DNA of 64,000 nt from Ziziphus jujuba (lineage: Eukaryota > Streptophyta > Magnoliopsida > Rosales > Rhamnaceae). Both the position numbers and the translations under genes were made by a program. The notes beneath the pieces were generated by a model. That model had not been told where the DNA came from and ran no database searches. It saw only the letters and a program-made list of their open reading frames with translations. This document shows, piece after piece, positions 23,471-36,184 of this stretch (position 1 is the first letter of the stretch; every line of letters begins with the position of its first letter). The stretch spans positions 10,313,001 to 10,377,000 of the forward strand of contig NC_083387.1 of the NCBI RefSeq assembly GCF_031755915.1, read 5' to 3'.

Positions 23471-23874
23471 GAATACTATTTAAGATATTTGCAAAAATAA
23501 GCTATACAAGAAAAATTATATAATTGAACAACAATCTTGTATAATTAAATTTTATTATTATGTAAACATAGACTAGTGGTTGGTATTCATTTTTCATGCG
23601 TAGCATTTAAACGTACAGTACAACTAAGATAAAATATACACGTAGTATTAATGGCGACTCTGGTCAGCCACACATTCAGCGACTTTAATGGACGTGTCAT
23701 ATGTTTTTTGTTTTTAGCGATTTTTTGAGGTCGACAGTTTTTTAATGCGCCGTATATTTATTGAATTTTTACTGACGCATTAACCTCAGAGTCGCGTTTT
23801 TGTTTTTTCAGATGCATTTGTTTCGTAGCGTCGCTACGTGAATGTCGCTAGATATCAATTTTCGCACAGTACTC

Positions 23875-26800
23875 ATTTAACGAGGATGTTAAATTGATCC
23901 TTAATCAGGGCATTTTGTAGCTAGGATTGGAAGTAATTTAGTGGTTCTTACTTGGATTTCTTAAATCACATTTATTTTCTTAATTGGAGATTGTTTTTGA
24001 TGTTTAATGATTTAGGATGAATGATCAATGATTAATTTCACTATGCTTTATGTTTGCTGTTTTATCTTTAGGGATCATATTTTGGAAGTTTGACCCTTAA
24101 ACCTACATTTGGTATATAAAATATCCATTTTTTTAAAAATAAAAATACTTATTTTGGAAATAAAAAATGGAAAAAAAAATGATAATCCATATTTATATTT
24201 TTCATAAAAATATTAATTTAAAATCAAAGTTTAGCCTTTATATTTTTTTTTTCTTAAAATGTTAAAATTTGATAAAAAAATTAATTAAAATTAAAATTTT
24301 ATATTTGTTTATATATTTTTAATTTGTGATAATAAATATAAATCTAAATATAGTAAGAATATTTTAAAATTTATTTAGATTAAAACATAGGAATAAAAAT
24401 TGTGAAGCTTTTAAAAAAATGATTGTTCATTTAAATGGAGTCATTCCTATTTCTATAGAATAGCTATTGTCAAATTTCAAAACTTACTAAAAATAAAAAA
24501 AAATTAAATCTAAACAATAGATATTTTATTCCTATATTTATTTTATAAATCAAATATGCCTTTACTTGTTGGAAAGATATATATATATTTTTTTTCAAGG
24601 ACTAATGTTTCTTTATAAAAATAATATATTCAAAAGATGTTACCAACCCTAAACATTTACTCTAATAAGTACCAAATTTTGTTTGATGACCAGGCAGTCA
24701 AGCACCAAGTTGTATGTCTTAATTTTATTAACTTTTTATTAAATTTCACTTATCTTACTTTGTTTTTGTTGTTATACTCAAGGAAGAAAATGTCGAGGAA
24801 ATCACTGAGATGTCGCTGACAATATTGGGTATGGCCAACCATTGACACCGATAGAGGAGGGAAAGAAATTTTTGTCAGTGGTGTCGTGGAAAAGTCGTCG
24901 ATGTCACAAAATGTCGCCCATCATCAGAAGAAATCGATCGAAATTTCAGAAAACCAATGGAAAACCAATAAAATCCAATGAAAATTAAAGAAAATCCAGT
25001 GAAATCTGGAATGAAATTGCTGTTCATTCCTCTTCAAATAGCTCCGGCAAGTGAAATCGGTGAGTACACTAGCCGGAGGCTAAGGGAAAAAAAGAAAATG
25101 AGATATGGTAAAAAGGAAGTGTGTGAGAGGTTGAGAGAGAAAGGAAGAAGAAGAGGGGAAGAATCCAAAAAAAAAAAAAAAAATGATCTGGGAAGAAAAG
25201 AAAGAACGTAGAAGGAGAAGACGAAAAGAAGGAAGTGTGTGAGAGGTTGATAAAATAAAATAATTATTAATAGTATATTTAATTTAATTTATATTTTTAT
25301 AATATATTATTTTATTAATATAATATATTTTAAAACTTTTCACACAAATGAATAGTTTTGCTAAATTTTTTAATAGTACTCAATTACTTTTTTTTTTGTC
25401 CCATTTCAATTAAGTTTAATCGAAATTAATCAAAGAGAATGGATGTTTTTAAATTGTTTCAAATTATATGATATTTTTTAAAATGTAAATAAAATATAAG
25501 GGTCTATATAATAATTTTTTTTAATACACTAATAAATTTTATTTAAAATTTTAAACAAAATTTATTGGAGAAGAATTTTAAATAAATATTGTTTATTAAT
25601 AAATATTATATTACCCAAACATCAATATTTTTATATTCCTTTTCACTTAAACTTTAATAGTTGAAAACTTTAAATATGCTCTTGATTAATGGTTAAAAAA
25701 TGTTTGAATATTGATATAAAAATACTGTATTTTCTTTATTTATAACAATTTTTAATATTTATGGATTATTTTATTTTATTCTGATTATTATATTTTTATA
25801 TTATTTTATTATATTAATTATTTTATAAATAAAAATTTATATTTTAAATAAAATATTTACAATTTATATAATTTTATTGATATTTTCGTCAGATTATATC
25901 TTCAATATTTTCATCGATACAGATATTTTCATTACTAGTTATACTAAATTGAATAGAACTAGCTCGATTTAACCCAATCAAATATTATCTAACTTAAAAG
26001 CTTATTAACTAGATATAAAATAGTTCAATTTAAATCCAAATATATCTTATTCAAGAAATTAATAAAACTGAAAGCCCCATGCCATCTCTAATGATACAAT
26101 TTTATTTTATTTAAAAAAAAAACTTTTTAGTTTTTATTTATGGCTCTAAGTTGGATTTGGGTTAGGTAGTGGAGTAGCTGGGAATAAATTGGCGATATAA
26201 CTTGCTTTTTCTTGTAGAATTGACAAAGACACGCTCAATTTATGATTTATGGCGTTGATAGGTCAAAAAATGATAAGTGTCTCATTTGTTATTTTTTTAG
26301 AAACCCACTAATAATTAATCATGATAAACACCGACGCTAGAAATATTTTGTAAAATTTATTTAGTTTTTATCATATATATATATATTGGCAAAAGCATGT
26401 ATATAGGTTATTAGAAGTTTAAACGTATTAATTTAATTTTGTACATTATAAGTGCAAATTAATTGGTTGTGACAAAATGTGTGTGGTTGGGCTGGGGTCG
26501 GAGGCAGATAGAAAAAAAGAAAAGTACGGGCTTTGAATAAATCCACCCAATAGAATTTTTTCTGTTTCTATTTATTTATTTACTATTTATATTCGGAGAA
26601 ATAATATCCAAAACTACCCCTGTACATTCTTTTGGAGCAGACCAAAAGAAAAAAAAAAAAAAAAAAAAGAAGTCACAGTCAAAGTCACGTGCGTCGATGG
26701 AGTGAAGTCACTCGCTGGTACTGGACCCGTCAGTTACATTGCAATTTCATAGGGACTCTTGACGGATAATTAGAGAGAGAAGGAGAGAGAGAGTGAGAGA

Positions 26801-27291
26801 GAGAGAAGAGGATCCGAGAGGCGAGGAATAAAATTTGTTCTCGAAAATACCCAAAAACAGAATCATTCAATATATATATATAATATATTAATAGAAGATT
26901 ATGGATAAAATAAAATTTTGAAAATAAAAAAGTTTATTCAAAGAAAGGCAGCAAAAAGGAAGGGAAACAATGCCCATCGACATAACCACAGGGACAAAAG
27001 CGACGTTACCAGAGGTCCCTTTTCTTCTTTAACGAATTTTTGGGAGAAAAAAAAAAAAAAAACCACAATGGCACCTAGCGGAAATTCAGAGAACAGTCTT
27101 TGATTTCTTTCTCTCCTCTCCGTAAACCCTAGGTTTTATGTTTTTGTTTTCTCTTTCTCCTTCATTTTGCGGCCATGGAAGTCTCTGATCGGTCTTCGAG
27201 ACTGATTTTTTGAGGCGTTGTAGAGTCTTAATTCTTTTGCCGTTTTTTTTTTTTTTTTGAGTTTTTTTGGTTTGTGATTTGGTTGTAAAAA
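23875..27291. other. intergenic DNA and PI4KA1 upstream region
   Basis: It is very AT-rich from 24100 to 26450, with no gene that I can support. A short repeat, ggaagtgtgtgagaggttga, occurs at about 25116 and 25230. From about 26630 composition changes. A poly-A run, a G-box, a GA-rich stretch (26773-26815) and T-rich leader sequence lead to the kinase ATG. An intron in the 5' leader cannot be excluded. Confidence 0.6.
26686..26691. promoter_or_regulatory. candidate G-box upstream of PI4KA1
   Basis: The palindrome CACGTG, in the context AGTCACGTGCGTC, lies about 600 bp before the PI4KA1 ATG. Plant bZIP and bHLH factors bind this core. Its use here is inference. Confidence 0.3.
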
Positions 27292-30200
27292 ATGGAGGCT
27301 TTGATCGAGCTCTGCGATCTGATAGCGCAGAATCCGGTGCAATTTTCCGAGAAGCTGTCGTGGATTTGCGGTCGTTGTCCGCCTCCTGAGTCACTTCTCG
27401 AGGGATCTCCGAGAGTTTCGAGGTCTCAGCTCAATGCCGTGCTCGCCATCGCTCGGTTCCTCTCCAAGTGCCAAGATTCCGCCGATCTCCGACCTAAATC
27501 AGTGGTCCTCGAGTTCCTTCGCTTCATTCCCGCATCGTTTAACCAGTCATTTTGGCCGCAGTCCTTCGGGAACGATGCGATCGCTTCGTTCTTCGCTGAT
27601 TTCTTGGGATACGTGTCGAAAGCCGCCGAATTGTCACCTGATTTCGCCACCGAGATTGCCGGGGTCACCGGCGACGTGGTGGTTTCAGCTATTAGCAATG
27701 CCAGCGCAGATTTGGGGATTTCTAGGGTTTTTCTCACGGCTCTGTCTCAGAGTTTCCCTCCAATTTCGGCTTCTGATGCGGAGAGACTGGTTAATCTTCT
27801 TCTTGATCAGCTTGCAGCCTCCGGAACTATTGTTGCTCAATCACCAGCGACGCCTAGGGAACAAATTACTGCAAATTCCGAGACGTCATCGTCGCAGAGC
27901 TCACCTTTGAGCCTGAACCATTCCCAACCCCACGGTGGAAGTTCGAGCCCTGGGAATGAGGCCAGCAATGTGTCCGGTTCTTCGGGAAGTGCGGCTTCGC
28001 GGATTGCAGATGATGCCACCAGTGCGTCATCGCGTGGGTCCATGATGATGAATGGGGGGAGCATTTTGTGGAAGAGTGGTGTTGATCAATTGGGTGTGAA
28101 TTTTGGGTACAATGATGGAGGTGGAGCTATGCTACTCAGGCAGCAAGTTTCTTCATTTGAGGAAGAGTCTGTGGAAAGTTTAGAGAAGCAAGAGATTGCT
28201 TTCAAATTGATTGCTCACATTTTGGAGAAATGCTGCATTGACATGGGGCTTTTGGAGCAGGTTAGGTTCATAGCCAAGAGGCAGCTACAGTCCCTGACAG
28301 TTTTTCTAAAGGTAAGGTCTTTGAAATTACTGTTTTGAGTTTATACATTGTGCAATAAATACCTGCTGATTTAGTAACTCGAAGAAAGAGAATGCAAGAA
28401 TGAGACTTCTTAAATAATTAGTTACTATATGTCAGATAAGGAAACGGGATTGGAATGAACATGGGACACTTTTGAAAGCTAGAATCAATACGAAACTGTT
28501 AGTATATAAAGCTGCTGCCAAGTTGACTCTTAAGACTCTTGATTGCTTCCATTCTGATGGGAAATTGGCTAAAAAGTTGGCACATGAAACTCTAGCATTA
28601 TTCATGGATGCTGCTGAGTCATGTTTACTCTCCGTTTGGCGGAAGTTGCGAATTTGTGAAGAGCTCTTCGGTTCTTTGCTTGCTGGGCTTTCACAAATTG
28701 CAGTCCATCGAGGAGGGCAATCACTGCGAATTTTGCTCATCCGCCTAAAACCAGTCATTTTAACTGTATGCACTCAGGTAAATAGTCTGGACGGCTTGGA
28801 TTTTAATCTCATTCAAAATCCATTGCGTTAGGAAAGTTTCAGCATCTTACTTTTCACCTCATTTGATGTAATCAACAGGCTGATACTTGGGCCACCAGCC
28901 AGGGAGCAATGTTTGAGAGTGTCATGAAAACAACTTGTCAGATAATTGAATCTTGCTGGGCTAAGGAGCGAGCTCCTGTGGACACATTCATTATGGGATT
29001 AGCTACAAGCATCCGTGAACGAAATGATTACGAGGAACAGGTTGGTTTGCGATATCAGTAATTGAATTGAATGGCAGCTGGAAATTTGATATGTGTAAGA
29101 ATATGCATTTGAATGTGTTTTATTTCCGCATGTGGATATTTATTTATCAGGATGCTGGGTAATTATATTTATGTACTTATATTAGTATCTTTCTCGAGGT
29201 TTCCACCTTCCTGTATCTGCTTAAAGCTTCCCGTTTAATTGATTTAATTGGAGTTAATAATAATACTGTGCATTCCTTAGTATGGTAAAACCTGTGAATA
29301 GATTGATATGATTTTGGACATTAATCTTCTTATAATCTTCCTTAGAGTTTTAATTGTTTATTATTTATTTAATTCATATTTCAGGTTGATAAAGACAAAG
29401 AGACTATCCCGGTCATGCAGCTTAATGTTATTCGCTTGCTAGCAGATCTGAATGTTGCTGTTAACAAGTCTGAAGTGGTGGACATGATATTACCTCTGTT
29501 TATTGAGAGCTTGGAGGAGGGTGATGCTTCAACTCCTAGTTTATTGCGACTTCGAGTATGGAATCTTTGTCTTTGATTGATGTGTTTGTTTATGTTGACT
29601 TTCTGTGACTTCATTTGTTTTTTTTCTAATACATAGCTGTAGACAAAAGGAGTAAAACGCATAGCTTGTTGCTTCAATAAATTGGTGGTGTGCCTTTTTA
29701 ATTCTTTTTTCATTAATTAATGGCAGCTCCTTGATGCTGTATCTCGCATGGCAAGTTTGGGTTTTGAGAAGTCCTATCGTGAGACAGTTGTTTTGATGAC
29801 AAGAAGTTACTTAAATAAACTTTCAAGTGTAGGATCTGCTGAAAGCAAAACAGTGGCAGCTGAAGCCACAACAGAACGTGTTGAGGTTTGCTTTTGACTC
29901 TGAAATACGATCATGTAATATAAGTTAGCTTGATTAAATATCTTTTCTGATAGATGCTCACTGGTTCAATTACATTCTAGACTCTTCCTTCAGGATTTCA
30001 TTTGATTGCCAGTGGTCTTACAAATACTAAGCTGCGTGCAGACTATCGTCACCGTTTGTTATCTTTGTGTTCAGATGTAGGTCTGGCTGCTGAGTCCAAA
30101 AGTGGAAGGTATAACTCTTGCAGAAAGTATCCCCTTTATAAGTTTCTTTTTAGTTTCAATTGAAAACAATTAATGCATTCTTCTGGTGGGTTCAGTTGTG

Positions 30201-33200
30201 TTCTTCTTTTAACTTTATATTTTCCATATTTTATCATGTGTTAAAAATTAATATGATATAACTAACATTCCAGGAGTGGAGCAGATTTTCTTGGACCTCT
30301 TCTTCCTGCTGTTGCTGAAATATGTTCCGATTTTGATCCTTCTGTAGATGTGGAACCTTCGCTTCTCAAATTATTTCGCAACTTATGGTTCTATATTGCT
30401 CTCTTTGGTTTAGCACCTCCAATTCAAAAAATTCAACATCCGACCAAGCCTGTATCCACTACATTAAACAGTGTGGGTAGCATGGGCACAATTGCTCTCC
30501 AAGCTGTTGGTGGACCATACATGTGGAATACACAATGGTCTTCTGCTGTGCAGCAAATTGCTCAAGGGACTCCTTCACTTGTAAGTTCATTAGAAGATCC
30601 ATTGCATGATGCTCTCTGTACTTTACCTGGCAATTGTGAGCCTTCTCTTTAATATTCTGTGTCTGCTTTACCCTGCCCATGGTGATGCATAGGCATCATC
30701 ACATTCATCCTGTTAACATCTCATAGCGGAACAATATAAATTGTAGTGTGTCTTTGTTAAACAAATTTACTTGTAGCAGTAGCAGTAGTATGAACTGCAA
30801 CTGCACATGGTACTTGTAACTGGCAGGTGCAAAATTTATGAGTCAAAGCAATTTTCAATATCATCCCATGATTTACCAGCAAGATAAATGCTTTATTTGA
30901 TGTTTGCATATCAGTCAGCAATATATTGCTATTTTCAAAGTACTTGCCTGATATTTATGCCTATGACTCTGCTGTTCCAATTGTTTTTTTTCCTACTAAA
31001 AGACAATAGCAACCAACCTGTTCAGTGTTCATTTCCGAAAAGAAATATCTAAGACTTACGGGAAATGGTCATCTCCAAAAAGCTTCGATGTGATTGATTA
31101 CCATGCCCAATGTCAACTGGAATAATGGTTGTATTTCTTAGGTTCTTCCATTCCCCACGCATTTCCTCAGATTAGGCAACCTCTCATTCGAAGCGATCTG
31201 ACCAACTTGCATATGCTCATGCCTTTTGGATTGTTCATATGGACTCTGGCCAATTGCATTCGTGTATGGTTGAAATTAGTCTTCTGAATATTTTATCATT
31301 CAAGTGAAATTTTATTACAAGATGTTGCTCTCAGGTTGTTAGTTCAGTGAAATGGCTTGAAGATGAGTTGGAACTCAATGCTCTTCACAACCCTGGTAGC
31401 CGTCGAGGAAGTGGCAATGAGAAAGCTGCTGTAAGCCAAAGGGCTGCCCTCTCAGCTGCTCTAGGAGGGCGAGTTGATGTTGGATCAATGAATACAATTT
31501 CAGGTTATTTAACTTCATGAAATTCAATGGTGAATCGAATGTCTTCTTTTTAACCTCAATGATTATTTAGTATTTACAAGTTCACACTACCTGGTTTTTG
31601 ATATTGCCAAAAAAGGTGGTTTTACACTTTAGTTGCTAGACGTCACTTTCCAAATACGTTGAAATGTAAACTTTTTGTTGGATTTCCATATTCTCATTTG
31701 ATGTTGGGAATATTACTTTCCAATGTTTTGCAGGTGTCAAAGCTACATATCTTCTTGCGGTAGCATTTTTGGAGATTATACGTTTCAGTAGTAATGGTGG
31801 TGTTATTAATGGTGGCACTAGTTTAAACGCTTCTAGAAGTGCATTCAGTTGTGTGTTTGAATACCTAAAATCACCGAATCTTATGCCAGCTGTCTTCCAA
31901 TGTTTAATGGCAATTGTCCACAGAGCTTTTGAAACAGCAGTGTTGTGGTTGGTATGTCTTCTTCAGAAAGCTTGTGAAGTTAACCTTTTTATTATATTTA
32001 TCTTCTCAAGTAGAGGAGATGCCACTTTTGAGGGATACTCTTGGGTTGGTGTCACACTAATGGGTCTTCAGATAGCTAAATTGATTTTTTTTAATTTCAC
32101 TTTTTATTTTGTATCATGTATGAATGTAAATTTTGAATGTGGTTGGAAGCGTTTATGAAGGTGTTTGTGTGGACTTGCATAGAGGTTTTAGGTTCAAAGC
32201 TTACCTAGTATGTGTAATCTCAAGCAAGAAAATGAGCCTTTATGTATTGTGTTTTGGGGTTGACACTTCTCTTTTAACACCTTACTGTATTATTTTACGT
32301 CCTCACTTTTGGTGTAAATTATTGGTGCATATATGTACATATATGATAAATAGAATTGTACTTTTGGCTTTCCTTTAAAATAATAATAAATGAAAGCAGG
32401 ATACAACACAAGATTCTGAAAATCTTTTTGTTTCCTTCAATTCATATCATAGTATACTTGGATTCAACTTGTTTCAGTGTAAAATGTTCCTTCATAAATT
32501 AACTTTTGGCATGCATCTATAAATTGGTGGTTATGTAATTTCCAATGATGACACAAGCTACTTATTGACTGTTTGCACTAGCAAGAAATCTGGTGGCAAT
32601 TCTGAAAAGGTGATTGAGCAAGAACATTAGTGATGCCAGAATGTTGGTTTTCCCTGTGGAAGTGGGACTGTCCAGCTCTGGCCGTTGTTATTAGGAAAAA
32701 TGTTTTAGCTGCATGATGCCAGCTTTCCCTTAGGATGGGGTTGTTGTCTTCTAGGTCTTTATTTTTTAGGGAAAATATTCAATCTCTCTGGTGAATGTAC
32801 TTTTGATTTTTGTCATGGAAAAGAGTCAATTTTATAGGAGGGAACTGTTCGTAACATGTTACTCAGAAGTCTGGAAATATGGGGAAAAAATTCTTCATTC
32901 TACAATACAAACAGGACTTTAACCAACAATATAAAAGAATAGAAGTATGATATTCATTTTCTTGTATGATGTTATGGATTTGCTCTTTGTGAGTGTGGCA
33001 TGTCAGCATCACCAGTGTTTTGATCTGGTTTCAGGAAGATCGGATTTCAGAAACTGGCATGAAAGCTGAGTACAGAGAGTCAACTCTGTCTGCCCATGCT
33101 TGTTTTCTGATCAAAAGTATGTCCCAGAGGGAGGAACATATTCGTGATGTTGCTGTTAACTTGTTGGCCCAACTTAGAGATAAATTTCCACAGGTGAAAT

Positions 33201-36144
33201 TGCACTAAAAATAAAGTCTTCATTCATTTCTTGTGCCATTTTACATGGCTGTTCAGTTTTGAACAATGGACCTCCATGCTTGCAGGTTTTGTGGAATTCA
33301 TCTTGTTTTGATTCCCTGCTATTCTCAATGCATAATGACTCACCTTCTGTTGTTGTCAACGATCCTAGCTGGATGGTGACAGTGCGTTCTTTGTACCAAA
33401 AAATTGTTCGAGAATGGATTATTAAATCACTTTCACACGCACCTTGTACTACCCAGGGTCTTCTACAGGTTGGCAAGTTGATCATGTGGAGTAGACTTAA
33501 TTTCTTTAAATTTTTTATATTTATTTTTATTTCAAATCTGTGCATCTGAATAGCATGCCAGTCGTTAGGTAATTTATATCGTTTCTTGACTATTGAGTGT
33601 AAGCTTTTGTTTTAATTTAAATTGTGATTTTCATTTACAATTTACAAACTGTTACTATGCTTGTTCAAATTTGGGGCAATGAGTAGTTTAGACTTAAAAT
33701 TTGTGGAATAATTCGGAACTTATACCATTTTGAAGTTCTTACCAAAAGCCATGCCCGCTGAATAGAACCATTAGGCTAAATGCCCATACAAGTTAATAGC
33801 CTAGGAAAAAGTTTCTTGCAGGATGATTTAGATATTACGGTCATCTAAAAATCGGTTTACTGCATTCATTGGCTGTGCTTTAAGGTTTTCATGGATTAGA
33901 TGTAACGTCACTTAATTTTGGATTGGAATCCTCTGCTGGTTTTTCATTCATTCTTGTGTATGCTTGTTTTTTTAACACTTGAAATGTATATTAACACATT
34001 TTTAATTTAAATTTAGTTATCTTTTTTAGCTTCTTATGGATAAGATACCTTGGTATTATCCATTTGGTTGGTAATGCACAACTGGGATCGAAAAACAAGC
34101 ATGGTGGAAAATGTAACTAAACAAGCATAGGATCTTAGTTCTTATTTTTTAAGTCGCATCCATTTTTTATTTCACTTGTTGATGGTCTTTGGTATGCCAT
34201 TTTTTGGTTTATACGCATACTTCAGGATAAGCTTTGTAAAGCGAACACATGGCAAAGAGCACAGCCAACAACGGATGTGATTTCTCTTTTATCTGAGATA
34301 CGAATTGGCACAATGAAAAATGAGTGCTGGACAGGTATACAAACAGCAAATATCCCAGCAGTCATGGCTGCTGCTGCAGCAGCATCTGGAGCTAACTTTA
34401 AACTGACAGAAGCCTTCAATTTGGAGGTGCTCAGTACTGGCATAGTCAGTGCGACAGTGAAGTGCAACCATGCTGGAGAAATTGCTGGCATGAGAAGGTT
34501 ATATAACAGCATTGGTGGGTTTCAATCTGGCACCACAACGGGTGGTTTTGGGATTGGTATTGGCCTGCAGAGGTTGATCTCTGGAGCATTTCCTCAACAA
34601 CCACTAGCTGAGGATGATTCATTTAACGGCATGTTACTTGCCAAGTTTGTACGGATGCTTCAGCAATTTGTTAATATTTCAGAAAAAGGTGGGGATGTGG
34701 ACAAGCTGCATTTTCGTGAAACCTGTTCTCAGGCAACTGCTTTACTTCTGTCAAATCTGGTAAAAATGTGACCCATTTCTTCATTCATATAATTTTAGAA
34801 CATAAAATTCTTTGGTCTGCGTTGTTATGGCATCTGGGAGTTTATTTTTCTCCTTTACGTACTGCCTCTTACAAATTTTTGTTGGTAGCTTATTCTTGTG
34901 AAGGATGACACTTGTGTATATGAGTCTTTTTGGTTCTTTGGTGGACTAAACCTCTGAATTTGTCCTTCATTTGTGAATAAAATTGCTACTTGAAAAAAAT
35001 GTATTTATATTTAATTTCTAGGAGTATATTCTTGTATTGAATGGTTTACTTTTCCTTTTCCAGGGCTCTGATTCAAAATCAAACATAGAGGGCTTCTCAC
35101 AACTTCTCCGTCTTCTGTGTTGGTGTCCAGCTTACATTTCTACACCAGACGCAATGGAAACTGGTGTTTTCATCTGGACTTGGTTAGTTTCTGCTGCGCC
35201 TGAGCTGGGATCTCTTGTTCTTGCGGAACTTGTTGATGCCTGGCTATGGACAATTGATACTAAACGTGGTCTTTTTGCATCTGATGTGAAGTATTCTGGA
35301 CCTGCTGCAAAATTAAGGCCTCATCTTTCACCTGGAGAGCCAGAAGGGCAGCCTGAAATTGATCCTGTTGAACAAATAGTTGCTCATAGAATATGGCTTG
35401 GATTTTTTATTGACCGTTTCGAGGTAAGATTTTCCTTTCTCTCATACACACACATATACTATTCCATTATTTGTTGTTGAGATTCATCATGATATAATAT
35501 TTGCTGGAGAAGAGTGATTACTGGGCCTTCCTTTAAGTCCATTGTAGTTGTTTCTGGCATATGTGTGATTTCATATCAAATGTATACACTTTCTGATGTC
35601 TAATTGCTTCCCAAGTTGAGCATAATATCCCATTACATGAGGCATAATTTATTTTAAATTACATCTTCATGTAATGAAAACATGGAATAAAGTTTTAAGT
35701 TTTTCTGTTTGTATTTGATTTTCCAATTATATAAGATGATCTATGTTCTATTTGTTTGGATTGTATAGGTAGTTCGTCATAATAGTGTTGAGCAACTCTT
35801 GCTTCTTGGTAGAATGTTACAAGGGACAACAAAGCTCCCTTGGAATTTTTCTCGCCATCCTGCAGCTGCTGGTACATTTTTCACTGTTATGCTTCTTGGG
35901 CTCAAGTTCTGCTCATGCCAATCCCAGGGCAATCTGCACAATTTTAAAACAGGGCTTCAGCTTCTGGAAGACCGTATTTATCGGTTAGTGAAATTGACTA
36001 TTTTATCTTCATTCTAGTGCATATATATGTATCTGACAGTTTGTTGACTCTGGTATATTTCTTACTAGTTATGTTGTTCATGTATTTACAGCAAGTGGTT
36101 TTCCCTTTGTGCAGCAGCTGTAGCTCATTGCTTCCATATGTATA

Positions 36145-36184
<40 letters not shown>

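Larger units (their letters stand above)
8438..23871 (-). mobile_element. degenerate CACTA (En/Spm-type) transposon carrying nested insertions
   Basis: The left end begins CACTACTATAATCG. The right end, read on the other strand, begins TACTGTGCGAAAATTGAT, and both ends share ATTGATA a short way inside. The trinucleotide CTC flanks both sides (8435-8437 and 23872-23874), as expected for the 3-bp target duplication of CACTA elements. Subterminal regions (8540-8870 and 23650-23860) and interior are packed with GCGACGCA/TGCGTCGC motifs, often as hairpins, resembling the subterminal repeats bound by En/Spm accessory proteins. A transposase C-terminal remnant lies at 9116-9515. Removing the inserted solo LTR leaves about 6.9 kb of CACTA DNA. 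A leader-like stretch ending in a GTGAGT donor (minus strand, about 9640-9780) lies directly upstream of the remnant, suggesting an internally deleted derivative. The ends are imperfect, so the exact borders are less certain than the identity. Confidence 0.7.

Noticed and set aside
8438..23871. A possible new defence or gene-transfer system in the repeat-rich region
   Set aside because: All protein-coding sequence there belongs to CACTA or gypsy transposons; no other enzymatic gene is present.
24637..25211. Two short plus-strand frames, one Lys/Arg rich
   Set aside because: Low-complexity composition driven by A/G-rich sequence, no splice or family support.
27086..27394. Minus-strand frame over the PI4KA1 start
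   Set aside because: It is opposite to the well-supported first exon and pyrimidine-rich leader.
35785..36017. Alternative frames around PI4KA1 exon 14
   Set aside because: The conserved kinase frame with matching splice phases explains this region.
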